From Flavivirga algicola (GTDB lineage Bacteria; Bacteroidota; Bacteroidia; Flavobacteriales; Flavobacteriaceae): DNA of 64,000 nucleotides. Each line of letters begins with the position of its first letter. Position 1 is the stretch's first letter. Location: positions 1 through 64,000 of the forward strand of contig NZ_JABBHF010000003.1 in the NCBI RefSeq assembly GCF_012910715.1. Direction: 5' to 3'. Under the pieces are notes generated by a model that worked only from the letters and a program-made list of their open reading frames with translations, had not been told where the DNA came from and did no database searches. The position numbers were made by a program, and so were the translations under genes. Below are positions 32,943 through 42,159 of this stretch, piece by piece.

Positions 32943-33599
32943 CTAAGATTTTACTCTTTTAATGGCAGTAAAAGCTTTGTCAACAAATTCATCCTCTACT
33001 AAAATCGTAAACTCGTTCGTTGTCGAAATTACCTCGTAAAGTACAATGCCTTCCCAAGCTAAACGTTTAAAGAAATGATAATACAGGCCAGCAATTTTAG
33101 AATTGTTTTGTGGAAGGTTTACGCTAATTGCAGATAAGCCTTCTTGTATCGCTAAAAATTTTTCGTTTTTTAATTGATCTTTGATAAAGTCATTTAAACT
33201 ACTGGAAATTATAATATTACTTTCATGAATGCCTCTTGTAAATGTGTAAAACAATTTTGATTCTTGATTTATCCTGTCTAGAATTTTTGAATGATTATCA
33301 ATTATGGTTTCAGAATTTTTTACAGTAAAATCTGTTAGGTTTGAGCGTACGGTGATATCACCTAAATTCTGAATAACCCGTTTCATTTTTACCGAATTGG
33401 TTAGTGCGGTAGGTGGATTGTATCGCCTTAAAGCCATCATAATGGCACCAGGCTTAACCTCCTTTTTTAGCATTTTGCTTATGGGTTCTGTTAACTCAAT
33501 AGCCAAGGCGCTAAAGTTTATAATATTTCTAGATAGGGCTTCTTCTAAATAAGGCTGAGTTATTAATATGTCTTCAACACAATTAGATACGGTTTTCAT
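32943..33599 (-). CDS. ACT-like domain protein divergent from aspartate kinase
   Basis: A 218-residue protein. Residues 1-75 form a helical, DNA-binding-like part (VEDILITQPYLEEALSRNII, then PGAIMMALRRYNP). The C-terminal half resembles tandem ACT modules (AIQEGLSAISVNLPQNNSKI, then KRLAWEGIVLYEVISTTNEF). It lies 99 bases from aspartate kinase on the opposite strand. It could bind an amino acid and regulate lysine/threonine pathway genes, but no family name is certain. Confidence 0.65.
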   Translation of the reverse strand: MKTVSNCVEDILITQPYLEEALSRNIINFSALAIELTEPISKMLKKEVKPGAIMMALRRYNPPTALTNSVKMKRVIQNLGDITVRSNLTDFTVKNSETIIDNHSKILDRINQESKLFYTFTRGIHESNIIISSSLNDFIKDQLKNEKFLAIQEGLSAISVNLPQNNSKIAGLYYHFFKRLAWEGIVLYEVISTTNEFTILVEDEFVDKAFTAIKRVKS

Positions 33600-33698
33600 G
33601 TGTTAATTATTTAACAATATGTGCAAAAATAATCTTTTTTTTAAATAAATATCGGTATTGGGCTAAGGAGTTTTAGTTTTACACTCAAATCTATGTAA

Positions 33699-35021
33699 AT
33701 GAAAGTATTAAAGTTTGGCGGTACATCTGTAGGTTCTATAGAGAATATGTGTAACGTTAAAAATATTATTAACGATGGAGACAAGAAGATTGTTGTGCTT
33801 TCTGCTATGTCTGGTACTACCAATAAATTGGTAGCCATCTCAAGTGATGTTGCAAACAAAGCACATAATGAAGCTATTGATAAAATTAATAAGCTACATG
33901 AAACATATACGATCACCATAGATAAGCTTCTTAATAATAAGGTTTTAAATAAAGAAGTTAAAGAATATGTTTCCAATGTTTTTGATTTTTTGGTTGCATG
34001 TACTCACAAGACATATTCTAAAAGTTTAGAAAATAATATCCTTGCTCAAGGTGAGTTGCTTTCTACCTATATGTTTAATTGTTATTTACAGCAAGAAGGC
34101 ATAAGTTCTGCGTTATTACCAGCTTTAAGTTTTATGCGTATCGATGAAGACAAGGAGCCAGACATATCTTATATAAAGCAAAACTTTGAGGTTGCTATAA
34201 ATGCAGCAAAAGACTCAGAAATATATATTACCCAAGGGTTTATTTGTTTAGATGCCCATGATGAAGTTTCAAATTTACAACGTGGTGGAAGCGATTATAC
34301 CGCAACTATAATTGGTGCAGCCATTAAAGCAGAGGAAGTACAAATTTGGACAGATATAGATGGGATGCATAATAACGACCCAAGATATGTTGAAAATACC
34401 AAACCAATTTCCAATCTATCATTTGATGAGGCTGCAGAATTGGCTTATTTTGGTGCTAAGATATTGCATCCGCAAACAGTTACCCCTGTAAGAGCAGATA
34501 ACATTCCTGTACGCTTAAAAAATACAATGAATTCTCATGCTCATGGAACATTAATTTCCAATATTACTTCAGAAAATGGGATTAAAGCCATAGCTGCTAA
34601 GGATAATATTACAGCAATAAAGATTAAATCTGCAAGAATGCTGCAGGCCCATGGTTTCTTAAAAAAGGTATTTGAAATTTTTGAAACTTATAAGACATCT
34701 ATTGATATGATTACCACCTCTGAGGTTGCTGTTTCGTTAACAATAGACGATGATAGAAACTTAGATGAAATTCTTGAAGAATTAGAGAAAATAGCAACCA
34801 TAGAAGTTGATAAAAACCAAAGTATTATTTGTTTGGTTGGACATTCGGTTGTGAACCATCAAGAAACTCATAAGTTATTTCAAATATTACAGGATGTAAA
34901 AATTAGAATGATTTCTTATGGAGGAAGTAAAAATAATATTTCTCTGCTGGTAGATACAAAGGACAAAATTAATTCGCTGCAAAAACTAAACGATTATTTA
35001 TTTGAATTAGTCACTCTTTAA
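33699..35021 (+). CDS. lysC: Aspartate kinase
   Basis: A 440-residue monofunctional aspartokinase, the first step to lysine, threonine and methionine. The kinase domain starts MKVLKFGGTSVGS and includes FICLDAHDEVSNLQRGGSDYTA and WTDIDGMHNNDPR. The regulatory C-terminus holds two ACT domains (from about residue 300; AIKIKSARMLQAHGFLKKVF and CLVGHSVVNHQ). It lacks a fused homoserine dehydrogenase or decarboxylase. The symbol is by function; isozyme identity is not certain. A strong terminator follows. Confidence 0.94.
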   Translation: MKVLKFGGTSVGSIENMCNVKNIINDGDKKIVVLSAMSGTTNKLVAISSDVANKAHNEAIDKINKLHETYTITIDKLLNNKVLNKEVKEYVSNVFDFLVACTHKTYSKSLENNILAQGELLSTYMFNCYLQQEGISSALLPALSFMRIDEDKEPDISYIKQNFEVAINAAKDSEIYITQGFICLDAHDEVSNLQRGGSDYTATIIGAAIKAEEVQIWTDIDGMHNNDPRYVENTKPISNLSFDEAAELAYFGAKILHPQTVTPVRADNIPVRLKNTMNSHAHGTLISNITSENGIKAIAAKDNITAIKIKSARMLQAHGFLKKVFEIFETYKTSIDMITTSEVAVSLTIDDDRNLDEILEELEKIATIEVDKNQSIICLVGHSVVNHQETHKLFQILQDVKIRMISYGGSKNNISLLVDTKDKINSLQKLNDYLFELVTL

Positions 35022-35046
35022 ATTACAAAATTTAGTATTGTTAGCA

Positions 35047-35080
35047 AAAGGGTCGTTTATAGAAACGACCCTTTCTTTTT
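35047..35080. terminator. Bidirectional terminator
   Basis: AAAGGGTCGTTT (35047-35058) and AAACGACCCTTT (35063-35074) form a perfect 12-bp stem with a 4-base loop and a T-rich plus-strand tail. It lies between the convergent aspartate kinase and pepP genes. Confidence 0.9.
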
Positions 35081-35084
35081 TGCT

Positions 35085-36377
35085 TTATGAGTTCATAATA
35101 GCTTCTATGTCGTCAGCTTCAATAGGAATATTTCTCATTAAATTAAATGGTTCTCCATTTTCTTGAATAACCACATTATCTTCTAATCGGATACCAAAAC
35201 CTTCATCTGGAATATAAATCCCAGGTTCTACGGTAAAGACCATATTGGCCTGCATAGGTTTGGTTAAAATACCGTAATCGTGTGTGTCCAGTCCCATGTG
35301 ATGGCTGGTGCCGTGCATGAAATATTTTTTATAAGCAGGCCATTCAGGATTTTCATTTTGCACATCACTTTTATCCAAAAGACCTAAGCCTAGTAATTCA
35401 CTGGTCATTATTTTACCAACTTCTATGTGATAATCTGCCCAAATAGTTCCAGGAGTTAACATTTTTGTAGCCTCGTTCTTTACTCTGTTTACGGCATTGT
35501 AAACGTCTTTTTGCCTTGGAGAAAACTTTCCGGAAACAGGTACGCTGCGTGTCATATCACTAGAATAATTAGCATATTCTGCTCCAATATCCATTAGTAT
35601 TAAATCACCTGCTTTGCATTGTTGATTGTTTTCTATATAATGCAATACATTAGCATTGTTCCCAGAAGCAACAATTGGTGTATAAGCAAATTTTTTAGAA
35701 CGATTTCGTAAAAATTCATGTATAAACTCTGCCTCGATTTCATATTCCCAAACACCGGGCTTTACAAAATTTAAAATACGTCGAAATCCTTTTTCGGTAA
35801 TATCGCAAGCCTGTTGAATTAAATCTATTTCAATAGGGTCTTTTACAGAGCGAAGCTGTTGTAAAATAGGGTTGCTTTTGGCTACGGCATGCGCAGGATA
35901 TTTCTCTTTTAGCCATTTTGTAAAACGGTCTTCTCTGGTTTCGGTTTCTACATTGGCTCTATAGTGTTCATTAGTATTAATGTAAACTGTGTCGCATTGT
36001 GTCATAATCTCAAACATGACTCGCTCCATATCTTGTAACCAATACACTGTTTTAATACCGCTGGTTTCATAAGCTTTCGCTTTGGTTAGTTTTTCGCCTT
36101 CCCAAATAGCAATATGTTCATTGGTTTCTTTTAAGAACAATATCTCACGATGTTTCTCTTTTGGACAGTCAGGAAATAATACGAGAATACTTTCCTCTTG
36201 GTCTACACCGCTTAAATAAAAAATATCTCGGTGCTGTTCAAAAGGCATGGTGCTATCTGCACTTATTGGATAGATGTCGTTTGAGTTAAAAACAGCCAAA
36301 CTTGAGGGCTTCATTTTAGAAGTAAAGTTTTTACGATTTTTTATAAAGAGCTCATTGTTAATAGGATGATATTTCAT
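35085..36377 (-). CDS. pepP: Xaa-Pro aminopeptidase (M24B)
   Basis: A 430-residue metallopeptidase that removes N-terminal residues preceding proline. The N-terminal creatinase-like domain is about 1-170. The pita-bread catalytic domain carries the metal ligands in MDIGAEYANYSSDMTRSV (two Asp), HGTSHHMGLDTHD (His), TVEPGIYIP (Glu) and RLEDNVVI (Glu). No signal peptide is seen, so it is cytoplasmic. Length matches PepP. Confidence 0.94.
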   Translation of the reverse strand: MKYHPINNELFIKNRKNFTSKMKPSSLAVFNSNDIYPISADSTMPFEQHRDIFYLSGVDQEESILVLFPDCPKEKHREILFLKETNEHIAIWEGEKLTKAKAYETSGIKTVYWLQDMERVMFEIMTQCDTVYINTNEHYRANVETETREDRFTKWLKEKYPAHAVAKSNPILQQLRSVKDPIEIDLIQQACDITEKGFRRILNFVKPGVWEYEIEAEFIHEFLRNRSKKFAYTPIVASGNNANVLHYIENNQQCKAGDLILMDIGAEYANYSSDMTRSVPVSGKFSPRQKDVYNAVNRVKNEATKMLTPGTIWADYHIEVGKIMTSELLGLGLLDKSDVQNENPEWPAYKKYFMHGTSHHMGLDTHDYGILTKPMQANMVFTVEPGIYIPDEGFGIRLEDNVVIQENGEPFNLMRNIPIEADDIEAIMNS

Positions 36378-36540
36378 GTTGATTATGTATTAAGTTTGCT
36401 TAACATAGCAAAGCTAAATAAATCATTTTGATTATAATTTAGTATATTTATATTCTCTCTAATATTTTTAGGACATCTTGAATAGTGGTTTTATACGTAT
36501 ATTAATCAATTGTCTCTCAAAATATTAAAAAAACCCTCAC

Positions 36541-38358
36541 ATGAAAACACAAGTACGATCAACACTAATAATTACATTATTGTTTTATTTGGCAGCACTG
36601 ATGCCATTAAACGCGCAATTGCTTCTAAAAAAAACCTCGTTGGAAAAACAGATTGCAAATTCGAGTTTGGTGGTTGAAGGTCGAGTGATTTCGAAGGAAT
36701 CGTTTTGGGATGAAGGCCATAATAATATTTTTACAGTAAACACTATTGAGGTATTTAAAGTATTTAAAGGAATACCAATTGCCACTATTGAAGTAGTTAC
36801 GGCTGGTGGCATGGTTGGATTAGAAGCAGAAATAGTTACACCGAGTTTGAAGTTAAGAAATGATTATGTTGGTGTATTCATGTTACATGATAATTATGTA
36901 GAGCTGGATACCAAAGCTAAACTTTCAAAAAAACAGTTTAAAGTTTATGGGTCTTTGCAAGGGTTTTATAAATATATCTTGCACAGTAATGTAGCCATAA
37001 ATCCGTTTAACAAAAAGGAAGGAATTACAACCTCATTTTATAACGAGATTATGAGTCATACAAAATCAGGTTATGTAGAAATGACAAAAACAGACTTGGT
37101 AAAACAAAAAATAAATACATCCCAGCAAAAATCTTCTTTACCTCCAAGTTCTATTACGTTTACTCCAACTACGATAACAGGTGGTACGAAAACAGTTCTA
37201 ACTATTAACGGCTCTGGATTTGGCGGGACGCAAGGTAAAGTTGGTTTTAGTAATGCAGATACTGGTGGTTTTGATGGAGGGGTGCCAGATTATATTGAAG
37301 CATTAGATACCCAAGTTGTATCATGGAGTGATACTCAAATCAGGGTAGAAGTGCCTTCAGAAGCTGGTACGGGTAAGATACAAGTCACCGATAGTGGCAA
37401 TGCGTCTGCTGAGTCTAATTTGGATTTAACAGTTTCTTATTCTGAAACAAATTTAATTAGTGATAATGTTAATTCTGGCGTAAACGTTGCCTATAATACA
37501 CAACATGCAAACGATAATTCTTCAGGAGGGTATACTTGGAGAATGTTTACGGATTTTGATGCGAATGCTGATGCAAAAACCTCTTTTTTAAGAGCCTTAG
37601 AAACATGGCGTTGTGAAACTGGAGTAAATTGGGTTGTTGGTACCACAACAACTGTAGATGTTGTTGCAGGGGATGGTATTAATGTTGTTAGGTTTGATAA
37701 TGGAAATGAATTGGGAGTAGATGTATTAGGACGTTGTACGTCTCGCTATAGCGGTTGTTTTGCTGCAGGAAACACAACACTTAATTGGTATGTTTCAGAG
37801 TTGGACATTGTGTTTGATGATGACACTAATTGGAATTTTAACACGAGTTTACCAGGAATTACCCAATACGATTTTGAGAGTGTCGCACTGCATGAGTTAG
37901 GACATGGACATCAGTTGGCACACGTGATCGATACAAACAATGATGTGATGCATTATGCCATATCTAATGGTGAAGATCAAAGAGTATTGAGTGCTAATAA
38001 TATAACATCGGCCACTAATGTACATAATAGGAGTACGGGATCTGCAGTTTGCAGTGCTAGTGTTATGACAGATTATTCAGGTTCTTGCAGTTTAAGCATT
38101 GATGAAGAGGAGTTGGGCAAATCTATCAACCTATACCCTAATCCAGCCAAGAGTATATTCTATATCAATAATAAGTCTGCAATTAGTCTAGAAAAAGCAG
38201 TCATTTACGATGTAAGCGGAAGACTTATTAATGAATACAATATTTCTAACGGTTCTAGAACAAATTCCATTAATGTAACGGGTGTTTCCAAAGGGATTTA
38301 TTTTGTAAATATTCATTCTGATAGGGCTATGATTACAAGAAAGATGATTCTGGATTAA
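36541..38358 (+). CDS. Secreted zinc metalloprotease with TIG domain and T9SS sorting tail
   Basis: A 605-residue secreted protease. A signal peptide covers the first ~25 residues (ending PLNAQ). A beta domain spans about 30-180 and an IPT/TIG Ig-like domain about 198-300 (SSITFTPTTITGGTKTVLTI). The catalytic domain follows, with HELGHGHQLAH at 451-461 (H451, E452, H455, H461), a matrixin-type zinc site. The last ~80 residues form a type A T9SS sorting domain (SINLYPNPAKSIFYI, then ITRKMILD). It should be exported through the type IX system and act outside the cell. It is monocistronic. Confidence 0.9.
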   Translation: MKTQVRSTLIITLLFYLAALMPLNAQLLLKKTSLEKQIANSSLVVEGRVISKESFWDEGHNNIFTVNTIEVFKVFKGIPIATIEVVTAGGMVGLEAEIVTPSLKLRNDYVGVFMLHDNYVELDTKAKLSKKQFKVYGSLQGFYKYILHSNVAINPFNKKEGITTSFYNEIMSHTKSGYVEMTKTDLVKQKINTSQQKSSLPPSSITFTPTTITGGTKTVLTINGSGFGGTQGKVGFSNADTGGFDGGVPDYIEALDTQVVSWSDTQIRVEVPSEAGTGKIQVTDSGNASAESNLDLTVSYSETNLISDNVNSGVNVAYNTQHANDNSSGGYTWRMFTDFDANADAKTSFLRALETWRCETGVNWVVGTTTTVDVVAGDGINVVRFDNGNELGVDVLGRCTSRYSGCFAAGNTTLNWYVSELDIVFDDDTNWNFNTSLPGITQYDFESVALHELGHGHQLAHVIDTNNDVMHYAISNGEDQRVLSANNITSATNVHNRSTGSAVCSASVMTDYSGSCSLSIDEEELGKSINLYPNPAKSIFYINNKSAISLEKAVIYDVSGRLINEYNISNGSRTNSINVTGVSKGIYFVNIHSDRAMITRKMILD

Positions 38359-38394
38359 TTTAACAAAATTATAGCATATTAAAATAGTATTGAT

Positions 38395-38435
38395 TAGGTT
38401 CGTTTTGATTATTTTCAAAAATTAAAACGAACCTA
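38395..38435 (+). promoter_or_regulatory. 12-bp hairpin abutting the start codon of the Asp-box protein gene
   Basis: TAGGTTCGTTTT (38395-38406) and AAAACGAACCTA (38424-38435) pair perfectly. The 3' arm ends one base before the ATG at 38437. There is no T run after it, so it is unlikely to be a terminator of the upstream protease in the plus direction. It could hide the ribosome entry region. Confidence 0.45.
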
Positions 38436-38436
38436 T

Positions 38437-41277
38437 ATGAAATTTAAAGTTCTTCACTTACTTTTTGCTATTTCTTTTTTTAAAATATCGGCACAACAAC
38501 CAGCAACATCCTCAAAGATTGTAGAAGCAGCTCTTATTGAAAAGGCGCAGCTTTCTCAAACATCATTAGTGAAAAATGTAGCTTTTAAGAATATAGGGCC
38601 AACAGTTATGAGTGGTCGTGTTACCGATTTAGCTGTAAACCCAAACGATCCAACCGAATTCTATGTAGGATATGCATCGGGAGGTGTATGGTATACTAAA
38701 AACAATGGAACAACTTTCACGCCTATATTGGATACCTCAAATACTCAAAATGTAGGAGATATTGCTGTAGACTGGAAAAACAAAACCATATGGGTAGGTA
38801 CTGGAGAAAATAATGCATCTCGATCCAGTTATGCAGGAATCGGAATTTTAAAATCTACCGATAATGGAGAAACCTGGCAAAATATGGGGCTCAAGGATTC
38901 GCATCATATAGGCCGAATTATAATCAACCCTAATAATCCAGATGAAGTTGTTGTTGGAGTCACAGGTCATTTGTATTCCCCAAATGAAGAACGTGGCATC
39001 TATAAAACCACGGATGGCGGAAAAACGTGGACGCAAAAATTATTTGTAGATAATGTAAGTGGTATTATTGATGTGCAATGCAGTCCGAATAACTTCAGTT
39101 TGATGTTTGCAACCTCTTGGACGAAAGACCGTAAAGCTTGGAACTTTGATGGTAGTGGGCATAATTCTGCAATTTACAAAAGTGTAGACGCAGGTAATAC
39201 ATGGGTTAAAGTCTCTACTCAAGAAAGTGGATTTCCAACAGGTCAAGGTGTTGGTAGAATAGGTTTGGCTGTTTTTAATGATATGGTTGTTTATGCGTTG
39301 CTTGATAGTCAATTTCGAAGAGTTCCAGAAACAGAAAAAGAAGAAAAGCATGGTTTGACCAAAGCAGATTTTAAATCCATGACGGATAAAACCTTTTTAA
39401 AGCTAGATAACAAAAAGCTTAATGAATTTTTAAAAATGAATGGGTTTCAGGAAAAATACAGAGCAGAAAATGTAAAGCAAATGGTAAGAAGTGGTCATAT
39501 AAAGCCCATGGATCTTGCAAAATATCTTGAAAATGCCAATTCAATGTTGTTCGACACGCCCGTTATAGGGGCAGAAGTTTACAAAAGTGAAGATGGTGGT
39601 AAAAGTTGGAAGAAAACACACAGCGATTATATCGATGGTTTATATTATAGCTATGGCTATTATTTTGGTGAAATAAGAGTCGATCCACAAGATGAAACAG
39701 GAATCTATATTTTAGGAGTTCCTATTTTAAAATCTAAGAATGGAGGACAAACCTTTACTTCTATTAGTAGGGAAAATGTTCATTCCGATCATCAGGCATT
39801 ATGGGTTAATTCTAAAAAACAGGGACATTTAATAAATGGTAATGATGGCGGATTAAATATGAGCTATGACGATGGAGAAACATGGGAAAAACTCAATGTG
39901 AACTCTGTTGGCCAGTTCTATTCCATAAATATAGACCATGCTCAACCATATAATATTTATGGAGGCTTGCAAGACAATGGTGTTTGGGTTGGAGCAAGTA
40001 ATGCCAGTGAGGATAAAAGTTGGCACCAAAACGGGCAATATCCCTGGAAAAGAATTATGGGTGGTGATGGTATGCAAATGCAAATTGATAATAGAGATAA
40101 CAATATGGTGTATACGGGGTATCAATTTGGAAATTACTATAGACTCAATTTAGAAACTAAAGAACGAACTTATATACAACCAAAGCATAAGTTAGGAGAG
40201 AAACCTTATCGCTTTAATTGGCAAACACCTATTTTATTATCACCACATAATCAGGATATTTTATATTTAGGGGGTAATAAGTTGATGCGTTCCATGAATC
40301 AGGGAACCGATTGGATGGCTATTAGCGATGATCTTACCCATGGAGGAAAAAAGGGAAATGTAGCCTATGGCACATTAACATCTATTAGTGAGTCGCCATT
40401 TCAATTCGGGCTTATTTATACTGGTAGTGACGATGGTTTAATACAGATTACTAAAAATGCTGGAGGCAGCTGGGAGGCTATTTCAAACACATTGCCAAAA
40501 GACCTTTGGGTAAGTCGGGTTGTAGCCTCTCAACATAAAAAAGAACGTGTTTATGTAGCCTTAAACGGTTATCGTTGGGACAATTTTTCGGTATATGCCT
40601 ATGTGAGTAATGATTATGGTAGAACTTGGAAACATATTGGCTCAAATATTCCAACATCACCTGTGAATGTCATTAAAGAAGATCCTGTGAACGAAAACAT
40701 AATCTACTTGGGAACCGATAACGGTGCTTATATTTCGTTTAACCAAGGTCAAAGCTGGGAAATATTTAGTAAAGGACTTCCTAATGTAGCTATTCATGAT
40801 ATAGTGATTCAACCCGATTCTAAACATCTATTACTTGGAACACATGGTAGAAGTGTTTACAGAGCTGAAATCGAACCGCTTCAACAGATGAGTGACCATA
40901 TACAATCAAAAGCAGTAACGCTTTTTAAAATTAAGGATGCAAAATATTCTTCCCGTTGGGGGAATGCATCGAATACATGGGCAGAAGCTATTGACCCCAA
41001 AGTTGATGTGGCATTTTATTCAAATACTTCTGGGGGGAAAAATATTAAAGTGTTTTCTGAAAAAGGGGCATTGCTTAATCAAATGACAGTTGTTGCAGAC
41101 CAAGGGTATAATTATATAAACTATGACCTGACCTTAACCGAAAAAGGCAAAAAAGCTCTTCTTAAGGAGAACACTGATATAGATATAAAGAAGGCTAAGA
41201 ATAATAAATACTATTTGCCAAAAGGATTGTACTATATAGAAATGGATTTAGAAAAAATAGCATTCAAGATTAAATAA
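38437..41277 (+). CDS. Exported Asp-box / VPS10-like beta-propeller protein
   Basis: A 946-residue protein with signal peptide MKFKVLHLLFAISFFKISAQ. Many Asp-box turns (S-x-D-x-G-x-T/S-W) are spread along it, e.g. STDNGETWQ, TTDGGKTWT, SVDAGNTWV, SEDGGKSWK, SYDDGETWE and SNDYGRTWK. They indicate one or two large propellers of the BNR / sortilin-VPS10 type. An insert at about 290-370 is charged and helical. No T9SS sorting tail is evident. Such proteins are often called glycosyl hydrolases in databases, but no catalytic set is visible. A strong hairpin covers the region just before its ATG. Confidence 0.85.
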   Translation: MKFKVLHLLFAISFFKISAQQPATSSKIVEAALIEKAQLSQTSLVKNVAFKNIGPTVMSGRVTDLAVNPNDPTEFYVGYASGGVWYTKNNGTTFTPILDTSNTQNVGDIAVDWKNKTIWVGTGENNASRSSYAGIGILKSTDNGETWQNMGLKDSHHIGRIIINPNNPDEVVVGVTGHLYSPNEERGIYKTTDGGKTWTQKLFVDNVSGIIDVQCSPNNFSLMFATSWTKDRKAWNFDGSGHNSAIYKSVDAGNTWVKVSTQESGFPTGQGVGRIGLAVFNDMVVYALLDSQFRRVPETEKEEKHGLTKADFKSMTDKTFLKLDNKKLNEFLKMNGFQEKYRAENVKQMVRSGHIKPMDLAKYLENANSMLFDTPVIGAEVYKSEDGGKSWKKTHSDYIDGLYYSYGYYFGEIRVDPQDETGIYILGVPILKSKNGGQTFTSISRENVHSDHQALWVNSKKQGHLINGNDGGLNMSYDDGETWEKLNVNSVGQFYSINIDHAQPYNIYGGLQDNGVWVGASNASEDKSWHQNGQYPWKRIMGGDGMQMQIDNRDNNMVYTGYQFGNYYRLNLETKERTYIQPKHKLGEKPYRFNWQTPILLSPHNQDILYLGGNKLMRSMNQGTDWMAISDDLTHGGKKGNVAYGTLTSISESPFQFGLIYTGSDDGLIQITKNAGGSWEAISNTLPKDLWVSRVVASQHKKERVYVALNGYRWDNFSVYAYVSNDYGRTWKHIGSNIPTSPVNVIKEDPVNENIIYLGTDNGAYISFNQGQSWEIFSKGLPNVAIHDIVIQPDSKHLLLGTHGRSVYRAEIEPLQQMSDHIQSKAVTLFKIKDAKYSSRWGNASNTWAEAIDPKVDVAFYSNTSGGKNIKVFSEKGALLNQMTVVADQGYNYINYDLTLTEKGKKALLKENTDIDIKKAKNNKYYLPKGLYYIEMDLEKIAFKIK

Positions 41278-41413
41278 ATATTTTTTTAGAAAGCTAATTT
41301 CAAAGACCATAATTAATACTTTCTCAAAAAAGGAGCAGAAAAAGGTTCTTTAGTGAAAAACTAAGTATTTTTACTTATAATCATTATAAATTGTAAAAAC
41401 ATGACATTTGTTA

Positions 41414-41445
41414 TTTGTCTATAACTTTATCCTAGCTTACCTTTG
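41414..41445 (+). promoter_or_regulatory. sdh operon promoter
   Basis: TTTG at 41414-41417, a 20-base gap, then TACCTTTG at 41438-41445. Both parts match the Bacteroidota housekeeping promoter. The start would be near 41452, about 20 bases before the sdhC ATG. Confidence 0.75.
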
Positions 41446-41471
41446 TAAAAACATAAAATAACTTCAAAATA

Positions 41472-42143
41472 ATGGGTGGATTTTTTAAATCTTCGATTGG
41501 AAGAAAGATTGCTATGGCGCTTTCTGCTTTCTTCCTCATGTTTTTCTTAATAATACATTTAGCGGTAAATATTACATCTTTGTTTAGTGAAGATGTTTTT
41601 AATGAACTGTCCCATTTTATGGGAACAAACCCCTTAGTTCAATTTGCACTACAACCCGTTTTAATATTCGGTGTTGTATTTCATTTTGTAATGGGTTTTG
41701 TATTAGAACTGAAAAACAAAAAAGCAAATGGAGTTGCATATGCTAAAAATAATGGAGCTGCTAACTCTACTTGGATGAGTAGAAATATGATTTACAGCGG
41801 ACTTGTTATATTAGCTTTTATTGTTCTCCATTTTATAGATTTCTGGTTTCCAGAAATTAATACTAAGTATATTCAAGGTGATATGTCTGGCATGCACGAT
41901 GGGAATTTTAGATATTTCCATGAATTGCAGCACAAATTTTTAAACCCAGCCAGAGTAGCTGCTTATGTTGTAGCATTTATACTTTTAGCGCTGCATTTAC
42001 TACATGGGTTTACATCAGCATTCCAATCGGTGGGAGCGACCGCTGGACGTAAAAAAACATTACAAACATTTGGAAAAGTATATTCAATTGTTATTCCGCT
42101 AGGGTTTATAATTATTGCTCTTTATCATCACCTTAACCATTAA
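41472..42143 (+). CDS. sdhC: Succinate dehydrogenase cytochrome b subunit
   Basis: A 223-residue membrane anchor of complex II of the Bacteroidota B type, one fused subunit with five membrane helices. The start has SSIGRKIAMALSAFFLMFFL. Candidate heme-ligand histidines lie in FLIIHLAVN, FGVVFHFVMGF, LVILAFIVLHFID and LALHLLHGFTSA. It carries electrons from SdhB to menaquinone. It is first in the sdhCAB operon, 16 bases before sdhA, with a clear promoter upstream. Confidence 0.94.
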   Translation: MGGFFKSSIGRKIAMALSAFFLMFFLIIHLAVNITSLFSEDVFNELSHFMGTNPLVQFALQPVLIFGVVFHFVMGFVLELKNKKANGVAYAKNNGAANSTWMSRNMIYSGLVILAFIVLHFIDFWFPEINTKYIQGDMSGMHDGNFRYFHELQHKFLNPARVAAYVVAFILLALHLLHGFTSAFQSVGATAGRKKTLQTFGKVYSIVIPLGFIIIALYHHLNH

Positions 42144-42159
42144 TCTTAAATAGTTTAGT

